A stretch of DNA of 64,000 nucleotides from Epiperipatus broadwayi. Taxonomy: Eukaryota > Onychophora > Udeonychophora > Euonychophora > Peripatidae. The DNA is taken from contig JAQFVV010007240.1 in the NCBI GenBank assembly GCA_028023455.1, positions 60,197-124,196 of the forward strand, written 5' to 3'. Positions 1-10,340 of the stretch are shown piece by piece (position 1 is the stretch's first letter; each line of letters opens with the position of its first letter). Under the pieces are notes generated by a model. It saw only the letters and a list, made by a program, of their open reading frames with translations. It did not search any database and was not told the DNA's origin. The position numbers were made by a program, and so were the translations under genes.

Positions 1-1259
1 CATAACAATAATCAAATTATTTTGAAGCTAAATAATAAATCTTAACTATTAATATTTGAACAGGAGTATAAAAATTTTAATAAAATAATTATATAAAAAA
101 CTTTTGTATTATTCTATTGCAGAATTTAAAAGACATGTCACGTGTTTTCTATATTTTACCATTAATCACTGCCTTCAATGTTTTATTCAGTCATCTCAAG
201 TAGTGAGAAATAAATATTTTTAATCGGTAAATTATGTATTTATGTATATATTTTATATCTCCATTAATATAAATAAATAAACTTCTTTATAAGACTGATT
301 TGAAAGACATGTTTTTTTCTGCCTTCAGGTAATTTTTACCAATCAAAGGTAGTGAATATAACATTTGCTGATTTAATTCAAGATCTTTGATTTTATTTTT
401 TTTTTTTAATTAATATTTTACTTATAAAGAAATTATAGATTATAATGATTAAATTACTTTAGATAAAATTGTTTTCAGATCTTTTTAATATTTTATATAA
501 ATATAATATTTCAGATTTTTCTTTATAATATATTTCAAAACTTAAGGTATTTAATCATTTTTTAATATATATTTTCTGTGTTCAATTCAATGGCCTTATT
601 CTTCAAAAATATTTTATAGGACAAATTTTCATCATTCTTTACATCAACTGCAAAGTCTATTTCTCTTCTCAATGATGGAAACTCAAGTAAAAAATCTGTC
701 CAGCAGAAATGATAAGATCATTCATAATGAGTAGTGAATAATACTTCATTTTATTTGGCATTTTGATAACAATTTAATTTATCAAATAGTTTAAGAAACT
801 ATCCACAGACAAAATAATAATAGAGAATATCCATCAACTAACCTTTGCTATTTTTCACAGAAAAACTTTTAAAAAATCATATACCCATAGTATATATTGT
901 AATTTGAAGTCATCCCTGTACACATTAATTTTAACATATTACTGACATTTTAGATAGGTCATTCCTTCCCTTTTCTAATAGTAGAGTTTACTGATGAATG
1001 TTACAATTTTTCTAAATGACTATTATATATTCAACTGTTACTTTCATTCATTCTTAATGTCAATATAATGATAATGTTAATAATAAAAATGTATACATGA
1101 ACTAATCTGATATATATGTTAATTCATCATCAATTTCAAACATTATTAATTCACTGTAAGTTAAAAATCTTTCAATATTTAAGATTTATGATCCCTAGTT
1201 TCTCTGATCCCTAGTTTCTCTTCACCATAACACACCAGCAAACGTTTTTATTTGATTTA
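1..1259. other. AT-rich stretch without recognised feature
   Basis: No coding frame with family resemblance, no inverted or direct repeat of note. Only short A/T runs are seen. It lies beyond the 3' end of the minus-strand LINE that starts to the right. Confidence 0.5.
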
Positions 1260-1265
1260 ACTATC

Positions 1266-3260
1266 TCACATAAAGTCATCTTTTAGGTGTTTACAAATTA
1301 CTGGGGTCCAATTTAAAATATCAATTGTCCATCTATTATCATCTTTCTTAGCAATATGTCCAGCCCAATTGTATTTCAGTCTATTAATTCTTTCACTTAC
1401 CTCAATATCTGTTTGTTCTTTTATCCATGTATTTGATTTTTTTTTTTTTTTTGTCATTTCTAAGATTCATTTCATCACGATTTTAATGAGTAGTCTGAAG
1501 TCTCTGTATTCATCATCTGTTAAGTCCAAATCTCCCGATTGATAAGTAAAAACTAATAATCCTCATCTACTAATTAACTTTCTTTTTAAATATATGGACA
1601 TATTTCCTTTTAATATTAAGTTATATCTACTGAAATCATTTTATCCAAGTTTAAATCTATGATTGAATTTAACCATTATGCTTTCATAGCATTAATAATC
1701 TAACTAAATTATATGTCATTGTTACCTACTTCTAATTCATGATTATAAATTTTTTATACTCTTGTGAGAAAATTCATTGAACACTACTTTAATCTTTTTA
1801 GCATTTATCTTTAGTCCTATAGTCTTATTTTCATTTGGTAACTCTAGCCACATTTTCTGAAGCTCTAAAGAATTATTTCAAAATATAAACACACTATCTG
1901 AAAAATGTAGATCATTTTAATAATTTCAATTCAATTTTACTTCCTTAGCTTTACATTTTAATTCACAAATTACTTGTGATAAAATTTTGTAAAAAGTTTT
2001 AGAAATATGAAATTATTCTGATGTATATTTTTCTCATTATTAATCTTCTTAGTATCAATAGAAAATCTAATAATTGATGTTTTATTTAAATAGATATTCT
2101 CCAGAGAATGACAATAAAATGAGTTTATATTTTGATGGTCCAATGTTTTAATCACTATAGAAATGCTTATAGAATCAAATGCATTTTTACATTCTCTAAT
2201 TCCAAAACATAATGACAACACATATTCACTCATCTTTCTCTAACTTTTCTCAATATTTGGATATGATCATTTGTACTAAAACACTTTTAAAACCACTTTG
2301 CCACTTTAATAAATTAGAAAACAAAGTTAAAACACGCAAAACTCTCTATATGTATTGCCACTCAGTGCAGGCCAAAGGAATCAATGGATGCCAGAAGGCT
2401 TGTGCATAAAATCCCCATTCATTGCCTACTCATCCACATGTGTATTTTATGCACAAGCTTCATGACATTCATTGATTACTCTGGCTTGCACTGAGTGGCA
2501 ATATGTATAGAGAGTTTTGCCTGATAAATAACAGTTATAAGCAAGCATAGGAAGTGGTGATCATGTGATGTTTGTTGGTAGACAACAAAGTTCATTGTAG
2601 ATGAGCTGTAAATTATCTTAATGAATATTTTATCTAAAACTGATAGAAGACTGATAGCTCTGTAATTTATAATATGTTTTTTTTACTATTTTTCCTAAAT
2701 ATCAATGTTACTATTGCAATTTTGTAATTCATATTGTAGATCTTTATTATTTAGAACTTTAATATCTGTTGCCAACAATTTTTGTATTCTTCATCTGTTT
2801 CTTTTAAAATATTAACAATATTCCCATCATTTTTTATGCATGTTTTTCTCTATAGATTTAATTGCATGTTTCACTTCATCATTTCAATTTTTTGATTATT
2901 TCGTAGATGAAACATTTGTAAAAAATACTTTATTTTTTTGTATTTTATTACTATATAATTCTTTAAAAACTGTTCTTAACATTTAATGATGGCATCTTTC
3001 TTTTTAATAATTGTTCCATCTTTTCTTCCAATGCAAGTATTATTTTATGTTTTTGAGATTTATAATATCTTGTATAGTTTTTCTTACCAATTCACAATTA
3101 TATTTTCTTATATTGTTATTAACGCTTTCTCATATATAATTTTACAAAATTCTAGTGTTCAATTGTTAATGGATCTTTTTAAAAGTTTTCTTTTTTTTTT
3201 CCCCCATGTATTTTCTTATGGTTTGTTAAAATCTTTTTCTAAATTCTATATATACATTTG
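1266..3260 (-). pseudogene. Decayed LINE (family A) reverse transcriptase and C-terminal region
   Basis: Read on the minus strand, broken frames follow the order of a non-LTR retrotransposon ORF2. Near 3000-2760 is a linker and the stretch EVKHAIKSIEKNMHKK, like the region before RT motif 1. Near 2690-2600 is NYRAISLLSVLDKIF, the usual NYRPISLLS block. At 2270-1970 FSTNDHIQILRKVRE is followed by KNAFDSIS, matching the STIDHI and KAFDSI blocks. At 1860-1700 is GLKINAKKIKVV, matching the motif after YADD. At 1430-1290 WAGHIAKKDDNRWT is the typical tail with WAGHIAR..DNRW. Frameshifts and stops are numerous, so it is dead. It is the same family as the plus-strand copy at 29.6-31.0 kb. A 255-bp palindromic element interrupts it. 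Clade not assigned (RTE- or Jockey-like). Confidence 0.85.
2329..2583. mobile_element. Palindromic insertion inside LINE A, with 14-bp target duplication
   Basis: Arms of about 75-80 bp (about 2337-2410 and 2444-2519) are imperfect reverse complements around a ~35-bp loop. The right arm is followed by about 60 bp of asymmetric sequence up to 2583. Flanks 2315-2328 and 2579-2592 match in 13 of 14 positions (TAGA[A/C]AACAAAGTT). Removing the insert plus one flank rejoins the LINE frame: HLQ.TL..., then GFKS.FS, aligning with HLQQTLDF...GFKSGFS in the other copy. That confirms the borders. No protein is encoded. Confidence 0.75.
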
Positions 3261-3644
3261 TTAGCAGTTAATTGTCAAAAAATAAGTAATACATTTTTCT
3301 GTCTTGTTTTTATTTTTATTTTTAAAAAAAAATCACACGTGGATTGTTTTTTTTTTAAACTTATTTTGGTTTAAACAATTAGTTAAATGCTTAAAGCTAC
3401 AGAATTAATTTCTTTTTAAAAACAAATATTGCATGAAGTCATAAAGAAAATATTAACATTACCAATAAAAGAATGACTTTTAAAATGTTTCTGCCGATTA
3501 TAGTCATTGATTAATTGTAAACAAACATGATTTCTTGTAACCTCTTTTAATGTACATTTGAAAACAAAATGTTTTCAGGCTATTACTTTGTTTTTATGTT
3601 TTACTTAATATTACATAAAAAGAAAAAAAAAAGAAAGAAAAGAA

Positions 3645-4195
3645 TTAAGCATTTATCATAAAGCTTGTAGAGGAATTGGCAATCCTCACTGTTTATAACT
3701 TACAAGCTTAAGAGATAGGGTCATGTGATCTATGAATTGATCTATGACTCTTATTTTGACTATTTATAGTCTCTGCCAAAAGTCTTATGCAATTTTATAT
3801 TGCTATGACTACTAATATATGGTATGGCTGAAGATATATCAGCCCCATATAGCTATTTGAGTTGGATAGCTGGGTTTGAAGACATGTAGATGTCTGAAAA
3901 TTTCAGATTTTCCACTCAATAGATAACTTTTAGCTAAGTGTTTAGCTTTGGGTTGGTATTTTTAGATCTAGTGTTTGAACCTACCTTGACACTTCTCTGA
4001 GGAGTGCCAAAGCGTGAAACCATGGTCAGGGCTTTGGGGAAGGGTTCCTGACAGAGATATTTTAAGTGCTGGCTCTGGCTAAGCATTTATCATAAAGCTT
4101 GTAGAGGAATTGGCAATCCTCACTGTTTATAACTTACAAGCTTAAGAGGTAGGGTCATGTGATCTATGAATTGATCTATGACTCTTATTTTGACT
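3645..4195 (+). mobile_element. Retrozyme-like element B: 434-bp unit in 1.27 tandem copies
   Basis: Bases 3646-3762 recur at 4080-4195 with a single obvious mismatch, giving a period of 434 bp. The whole block is flanked by AAAGAAAAGAA at 3634-3644 and 4196-4206, a candidate 11-bp target duplication, although the left copy lies in a purine-rich tract. The unit contains a hammerhead-ribozyme core. A small non-coding unit, partial tandem duplication, ribozyme and target duplication are the features of metazoan retrozymes. Alternatives are a small LTR-type TRIM element with 116-bp repeats, or a plain tandem duplication. Near identity of the two repeats suggests a recent insertion. Confidence 0.65.
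3977..4047 (+). ncRNA. Type I hammerhead ribozyme candidate (element B)
   Basis: Core box CTGAGGA lies at 3997-4003 (fits CUGANGA). Stem II GTGC/GCGT at 4004-4007 and 4012-4015 has a CAAA loop. GAA is at 4016-4018. Stem III is the palindrome ACCATGGT at 4019-4026, with cleavage base C at 4027. Stem I is open-ended: core-proximal pairs 3993-3996 with 4028-4031, an internal loop, then GAACC 3977-3981 with GGTTC 4043-4047. The outermost stem II pair is G-U; GCGT before GAA may be a decayed GCGC, a CpG transition. The self-complementary stem III is typical of ribozymes that work as dimers. Activity is untested. Confidence 0.65.
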
Positions 4196-4618
4196 AAAGA
4201 AAAGAAATGTGCAAAAATATACAAGATCAAATATTTTTTAATTTGTAATAACAGTCGATTTTAACAGACTATGAATTATTTATACTATAAAAAGTATTGT
4301 ATAGAAATTTATTAAAGTTTAGAACCTAATCTGTAAGTAATAATGATATTAAGCAGACATTCAAATGTTAAACCGAATTCTTGTTCGTTTAATTACTCGC
4401 TATTTTTAGTTAAAAAAACAAAACAAAAAATTATTTGGAACATCTCTTTTAAGTAATTAAAATTGTAACTATAATAATAGATGAAATACACAGGCTAATA
4501 TATACCTGTGTCTATATATGTAATAGACAGGGTATGAGCACAGACTTTCCCATGACCCACCACTCTCCACCCTATCTCATAACACTGATACACCTGAACA
4601 CACATATGTCGAAAAGAT

Positions 4619-4680
4619 ATATAATCACCAATATACGTATTTCATGCTAAACCAGCAATCATCAGTTGGTCCAGATTACC
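4619..4680 (-). ncRNA. Hammerhead ribozyme motif, Rep-A copy 1
   Basis: On the minus strand: stem I strand GGTAATCTGGACCAA, core CTGATGA (4665-4659), stem II TGCT/AGCA with a GGTTT loop, GAA (4643-4641), palindrome ATACGTAT, cleavage base A, then TTGGT and GATTAT completing stem I. All catalytic-core bases are present. The first stem II pair is T-T here and G-C in other copies, which should weaken it. Confidence 0.75.
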
Positions 4681-5091
4681 ATCTCTACACATATATGCTA
4701 CAAGTGCTCAAATATATATTAAGATAGCAAATCCTCCTACTTTAATGGACAGGCTTCAATATACTCCATACTCCAACTCTTCAAATGTCCATCCAATTGA
4801 AAATCTGATGATGGAATGCTCAAAGGCCACCCTTAGGCCGAGATTGTTGTCTCATCCATGTTGACCTAAAGGTCAATCTGACCCCTCATGTATAGGACAT
4901 AATCCATTAAATACATAAACAAGGGATAGGCAGACATCTCTAATATGTAATAGATGAAATACACAGGCTTATATATACCTGTGTCTATATATGTAATAGA
5001 CAGGGTATGAGCACAGACTTTCACATGACCCACCACTCTCCACCCTATCTCATAACACTGATACACCTGAACACACATATGTCAAAAAGAT

Positions 5092-5153
5092 AAATAATCA
5101 CCAATATATGTATTTCATGCTAAACCAGCAATCATCAGTTGGTCCAGATTACC
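5092..5153 (-). ncRNA. Hammerhead ribozyme motif, Rep-A copy 2
   Basis: Same arrangement as the copy 473 bp upstream: CTGATGA at 5138-5132, stem II with AGCA ending, GAA at 5116-5114, and TTGGTGATTATTT pairing with the ACCAA and AATC of the first strand. Stem III reads ATACATAT, one change from the palindrome. Core residues are intact. Confidence 0.75.
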
Positions 5154-5265
5154 ATCTCTACACATATATGCTACAAGTGCTCAGATATATATTAAGATAG
5201 CAAATCCTCCTACTTTAATGGACAGGCTTCAATGTACTCCATACTCCAACTCTTCAACTGTCCAT

Positions 5266-5297
5266 TAAACCAGCAATCATCAGTTGGTCCAGATTAC
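5266..5297 (-). ncRNA. Truncated hammerhead motif, Rep-A
   Basis: Minus strand carries the first stem I strand, CTGATGA and most of stem II (TTGCTGGTTT), then breaks off before GAA and the second stem I strand. It marks the junction where unit 2 jumps into the palindrome. Confidence 0.7.
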
Positions 5298-5304
5298 CAT
5301 CTCT

Positions 5305-5440
5305 ATAGCAAATCATCCTACTTTAATGGACAGGCTTCAATGTACTCCATACTCCAACTCTTCAACTGTCCATGGACAGTTGAAGAGTTGGAGTATGGAG
5401 TACATTGAAGCCTGTCCATTAAAGTAGGAGGATTTGCTAT
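5305..5440. repeat. Near-perfect palindrome, 68-bp arms, no loop
   Basis: Bases 5305-5372 are the reverse complement of 5373-5440 with about one mismatch (AATCATCC versus AATCCTCC). The centre is TGTCCATGGACA. It joins oppositely oriented Rep-A units. Confidence 0.9.
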
Positions 5441-5483
5441 CTTAATATATATCTGAGCACTTGTAGCATATATGTGTAGAGAT

Positions 5484-5544
5484 GGTAATCTGGACCAACT
5501 GATGATTGCTGGTTTAGCATAAAATATGTATATTGGTGATTATT
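5484..5544 (+). ncRNA. Hammerhead ribozyme motif, Rep-A copy 4 (GAA lost)
   Basis: GGTAATC...ACCAA, CTGATGA at 5499-5505, stem II to AGCAT, then AAA at 5521-5523 where GAA is expected, ATATGTAT, A, TTGGT and GATTATT. Loss of the conserved G12 predicts an inactive ribozyme. Confidence 0.7.
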
Positions 5545-5654
5545 TATCTTTTCGACATATGTGTGTTCAGGTGTATCAGTGTTATGAGATAGGGTGGAGA
5601 GTGGTGGGTCATGTGAAAGTCTGTGCTCATACCCTGTCTATTAACTATAATAAT

Positions 5655-6590
5655 TTAAAACATATTTAATTAAAAATCATATTAGTTTATTTTTAGGCTT
5701 GGTATGCTGATGTTATTTTTGTTTTAAAACAGAACTTATGTACATTCTAGCAAGCGATTATAAGACAAAAATGAAATATTTATTACAATGTATAATATAT
5801 TTAGCATTTATATTTAAAAAATCTAAAAAGAAACATTAAACATCACAATAATTGGGGATTTTTATAGAATGGATTTGATTGGGCACCTATTATCCAATTA
5901 CTGTGGCTATGATAAAACGTTACTTTTTATTTTACTTTAAATAAATAAAATAACAATTTGAAGAAATCAATTTTTAAAAAAATATCATTTTACTACAATA
6001 TGTAATAATGGTAATCTATTACAATAGCAGTTAATAGGTTACATTATAGCTAAGAATCATCATACAGGGAACATTTTCTATGACATGAGCACTTACAAAT
6101 ATAGATTGTTGGACGCTCTATGATAGATTAGTTTTCTCCAAGATCAAAATTATAGTTGCATTAAAAATATAATTTTTTCCATCATATACAAGAAGCATGA
6201 AATTTATTGTTTAAAAACATATACTATTAATGCCAAATTTCAACAGTGATTAAATGTAAAAATTGATGGTTTGGACTTTTAAAATTATCAAATTACTGAT
6301 GTATGTAATTCTCTAAAACTAATAACACAATCATGATCTATCCAAATTTTAAATACATCATTATCAGAATTTATCCAAGCAAAGAATCTAAACTTCAAAC
6401 TATCAAGATACCTAGAATCCACAAGACACTTACATTATGGCATGTCAACTCTTATAAAAATGGTAATAATGAATCACATTTATTTTCAGGAAGTGTATGT
6501 TAGCTACCCCATGTTCAATTATTATAACAATAAAATAGGGTAATTTTAAATTTAAATAATATCATCATTATCAGAAATCTTTTAATACAA
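5655..6590. other. AT-rich stretch without recognised feature
   Basis: Between the Rep-A cluster and the Penelope-like remnant. I see only short homopolymers and no family resemblance. Confidence 0.45.
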
Positions 6591-6599
6591 CTTAATTAA

Positions 6600-7474
6600 C
6601 TATTGAATAACACATTCTGCAAAAAAGAGGATATATAAATTGTAAATCAAAAGTACCAATGATGCATAAGGTGGCAAGTTTTAAATCTTTTTTTTGTTTT
6701 GGAATGAAAAATTATGTCATTACCAAAGTGATAAACTGAAAAATATTAAGATATATGCCAAGGAATTGCTTGATGTTGGTTATAAAATGGAACAAATAAA
6801 CAATACTTTATATCAATTTAAAAAAAGTTATAATGATTTAAAGGAAATGAAGATCATTAGTAAACAATGGATATATATTCCATTTATTTCAAATCCACAA
6901 TTGACATTTTTAAGGATATATATAAGAATGTGTTTAATGTTTCATTCTACATTTCAAACAATATTAATAAATTAGTCAATAATTTTAAGAATGTCACACC
7001 TGTCAAGCAGAAAAGTAATGTCATATATCAATTTTTTGTGATTGTATGCTATCATATATAGCTGAATCTAGGTGCAGTATTGAGAAGAGATTGAGGAAGC
7101 ACGAATTGTTATATAAGCATGTAAAAAGTAAAAATAATAGTGAATTAATGTCTTCTTCAGTTTTATTTGATCATGAAAAAACATGTAAATATAAATTTAA
7201 ATTTGATTTTGAAAATGTGAAAATTCTTCATAAAAATAGAAACCATAATAAAAAAAATTAAAGAGGCAATTTTTATAAACAGAAATAAAATACATTTAAT
7301 AAATTGACAAGCTGCTAACATTAAAATACAAGATTTGTGGGATTTGAATTGATGATGTTTGCTTTCACCTTTTTTTTTTTAATTTAATGGCAGTTGAGGC
7401 AGGTTTAAGAAATTAACCGAAAGTACTTCTGCAGACTTAAGGATTGTTTATAATAGTTTGTAAACCATTAAATT

Positions 7475-7478
<4 letters not shown>
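6600..7478 (+). pseudogene. Penelope-like element, RT C-terminus and GIY-YIG domain (copy 1)
   Basis: Three overlapping plus frames (6694-6975, 6867-7061, 7046-7261) form one protein after two frameshifts. The N-terminal part matches the end of a Penelope RT (SKVPMMHK, LDVGYKMEQINNTL). Then comes the linker with NNINKLVNNF and P.KQKSNVIYQ, then the endonuclease segment MLSYIAESRCSIEKRLRKHE, where YIGES..S...R...H is expected. Gly to Ala in YIAES and the frameshifts predict an inactive protein. It normally supplies an RT plus GIY-YIG nuclease for target-primed reverse transcription. The same sequence recurs at 55.3-57.5 kb. A TA tract follows directly. Confidence 0.85.

Positions 7479-7553
<75 letters not shown>
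7479..7553. repeat. (TA)n tract
   Basis: Uninterrupted TA dinucleotides directly downstream of the Penelope-like 3' end. The 57-kb copy also has a TA tract shortly after its end. Confidence 0.95.
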
Positions 7554-7555
<2 letters not shown>

Positions 7556-7744
7556 AATTACATTCCAACAAAGTTTTACCTAAATAATAAAACTAATAAT
7601 GGTCAAGAATAGATAGGTTTCTAAATGAAAGTTCATTGAAAGCAATCAGCGCTTAAAAGTTGTTGTATGGTTTAAATTTTAATTGCTTTCCATGAATAAA
7701 TAAATATAAATATATCTTGATATTCTATCATATTTGTTCATAGT

Positions 7745-8187
7745 AGTATAAAAAGAAATACTAAATCAGAGTTTAAATATATTTATTGAATTATTAACAA
7801 CAAATATACTTTCAAGGCTCTCATGTCATATTCATGGCTATTCTGCTGAAAAAAAATTTTTTTGCTGATTTGAATATTATTTGTTCTCTGGTTCATTATG
7901 TATTCATTTTTTTTTTTTTGCAATAAACCACACCTATTTGATTTTTGCATTTATGATTTTTTTCTTTTTATGCATTATTTTAACACAATGTAAATCAAAA
8001 TTCTAGCTTTTTTTCTTTTTGTGAACACATAATGTACCAGAGAACAAATAGTACTCAATTCAGCAAAAAAATGAGGTTTTTCAGCAGAATAACCATTAAT
8101 ACAATGCAAAAGCATTGAAAGTGTACTTGTTGCTAATAATTCAATAAACATATTTAAATTTTTATTTAGTATTTATTTTTATATTAA
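7745..8187. mobile_element. Foldback/MITE-like element with ~160-bp inverted repeats
   Basis: Left arm about 7745-7907, right arm about 8027-8187, imperfect reverse complements (shared blocks: TTTATTGAATTATTA, TATTCTGCTGAAAAA, TATTTGTTCTCTGGT). About 110 bp of T-rich loop. No coding frame; target duplication not clear, a TA is possible. Confidence 0.75.
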
Positions 8188-8189
8188 CA

Positions 8190-8940
8190 TATATATATTG
8201 TGCCCTTATCTATAGGTCATAATAAGGTAGAATGGTCAATTACTAAAAAAATTTAAATTTTAAAATACGTTTGTGTAATATATTGATAATTGTATGATTG
8301 ATTAGATTTTATAGTACAATTTAAAGCTGAAAATACCTGGTATATAAAAGTGTAATGAATTATTTTAAAGAAACAGTTAAATAAAGCTTAATTATATCCT
8401 TGCTTATGGTTGTAAAAGCTGGCCATATAAAATAATACAGCTATAAATAGTTAAAAGTATATTAACAATCCAATTGTAATATTTTAAAACTAATAAATTA
8501 AATAAATGCTATATGTAATATTATAATTATAATTAATATTCAAATTTAATCTAATATATTTTAAAATAAACTTTAGGATGGTGAGAATTATATTTAGTTC
8601 TACATTTTAAATTATTGTTCAAAATTTTATAAAATATATCAGTTTTGGTAATTTAGACCGAGACGTAAATTAAAAAATCATCTGATAAAGTTAGTAATCA
8701 TGTGACTGTATATTATATACCTTCACACACACGCTTGTTAGAATATAATAATAAAGTTTGTGAATTATAAAACTAAATATAATTGCTATCGATCGTTAAA
8801 GTAAAAGTTGAAATATTAAATGTTATTTTAATAATTGTTTTAAAGTTTAAATGATTTTGATAAAATTATAATTGAGTTAAAAAAATACTATTCTAAATAA
8901 TATTTAAGACATGACGTCATAAATTCTTTATTTTAAAAAG
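8190..8940. other. AT-rich stretch without recognised feature
   Basis: No recognisable protein frame or repeat structure. Confidence 0.4.
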
Positions 8941-10340
8941 GTTTAATCTATTATAAAACTAAAATGTGTAAATTTGTTCGCGCTAAAAAAGTCATTAACC
9001 AATCAACGGAGGTATTTTAGCAGACAAAATATAAGAATTAGACGGAGCGGGAGAAAGTAATGTGTAAGTGAAGGAGGGAGTAACATATTTTTTTAGCTGT
9101 ATAAGATCGTAAGCTAGAAAAGTAATATAATTTTAAAATTTTATATTTATTTTAAAAGTTTTTTAAAATATAATATTTTGAACTGCCTTTACATGGAGGG
9201 CTAATTTTTAAAAGTTTTCTTACCAGGATATTTTATTCAAGTTTAGCCAAAACCTTACAGTAAAAATGGAAATACTACAGAAAACAGTATATAGAAGTTA
9301 TGAGAAAGGAAAAATATTTGTAAAGTGCCTTGATACAGCTTTATTTATGCTCAACCAGAAACTTATTATTGTAACTCAGAGGAATATAATTTGGACGCTA
9401 TACGGAAAACTTAAAAGAGAAGTTATTTGCCATCAGGAAAAATTATGACGCACAAATTTATAAGGCTACTCTGAAGTTATTTTTTTTTTATTCTTCTCTA
9501 TGGAAAAATTAAGATGCGTATATCATAAAGAAAAAATTATGTAAAAGTTATAATGAGAGAAAGAATGTTTATCTTTTTAAAGGAAACATTACAAAGTATA
9601 TAGTTACCAGAACTTTAAAAGAAAGGAAAAATTACCGAATAATAATATGAAAGAGCTTATTTTGTTTTTTATGAAAAAAAGGAACAGAAAAACTTTCTCT
9701 AAGAAGAATTAAAAAATATTATAAAGTGTTCATTGGAGAAATGCTTGATTTAGAAAATATAAATTTAAATTACTTAATGAAAATGGATCCATGGAAACAG
9801 AAAAATTTTATTGAATATTTAAATCAAAGTACCTAGAAGATGCATCATAAAAGTCGCGCGGGAAAATATTAGCAGAAAAATATTAGAAGAGAATATGTAG
9901 ACGTTTTCTTTACGGGATTAATTGATATCATAATTAATAATTGTATTAAATATTATAAAAAACCAAGGATTGTCATCTATGAATATTTATTAAACAGAGC
10001 AATAATTGTTTTGCCTTAAAATTGAACAAGCAGGGAGAAGAACATTAAGTGACTGAAGAAGAAATAATAAACATTTTTTTTTAGCTTTAATATGAACGGT
10101 TTTCAAGAAAATTTGATAAAGAAGTACAGTAAATATAGTTTAAATATTTTTTACTAATTTATTTTAAAATATAAAATGTTATGTGAGATTAGGGAAAACA
10201 TATAAACATAAATTTAGTAATATTAAAATTTAAATATAATAGCTTGATAAAATTATAGAAATAGTGTTTAAAATAAAGTGTATGGATGTGAATCTTATAT
10301 CTACAAGGATCAAATGGATGGTGAAGCCTACGGAACGCGA
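8941..10340 (+). other. Purine-biased stretch, possible decayed coding sequence, unidentified
   Basis: The plus strand is richer in A and G than its surroundings, with CG-containing spots near 9040, 9855 and 10335. Broken frames near 9340-9450 read AQPETYYCNSEEYNLDAIRK and a following LPSGKIMTHKF, with stops around them. I do not recognise the family. It could be a dead transposon ORF, an old gene fragment, or chance. Confidence 0.25.

Larger units (their letters stand above)
4479..5641 (-). mobile_element. Rep-A retrozyme cluster: two tandem units plus inverted unit, one insertion
   Basis: Unit 1 begins at 4479 and unit 2 at 4952 with the same AGATGAAATACACAGG start, giving a 473-bp period. 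Unit 2 stops near 5264, then a partial ribozyme (5266-5297) leads into a near-perfect 68-bp-arm palindrome centred between 5372 and 5373. The right arm continues as an inverted unit to 5641. TAACTATAATAAT flanks the whole block at 4466-4478 and 5642-5654 (13 bp), so the complex entered as one piece. Units contain hammerhead motifs and no coding sequence. A stretch resembling a tRNA B box (GTTCAAATCC in the best copy, at 52.3 kb) lies near one unit edge. Confidence 0.75.
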
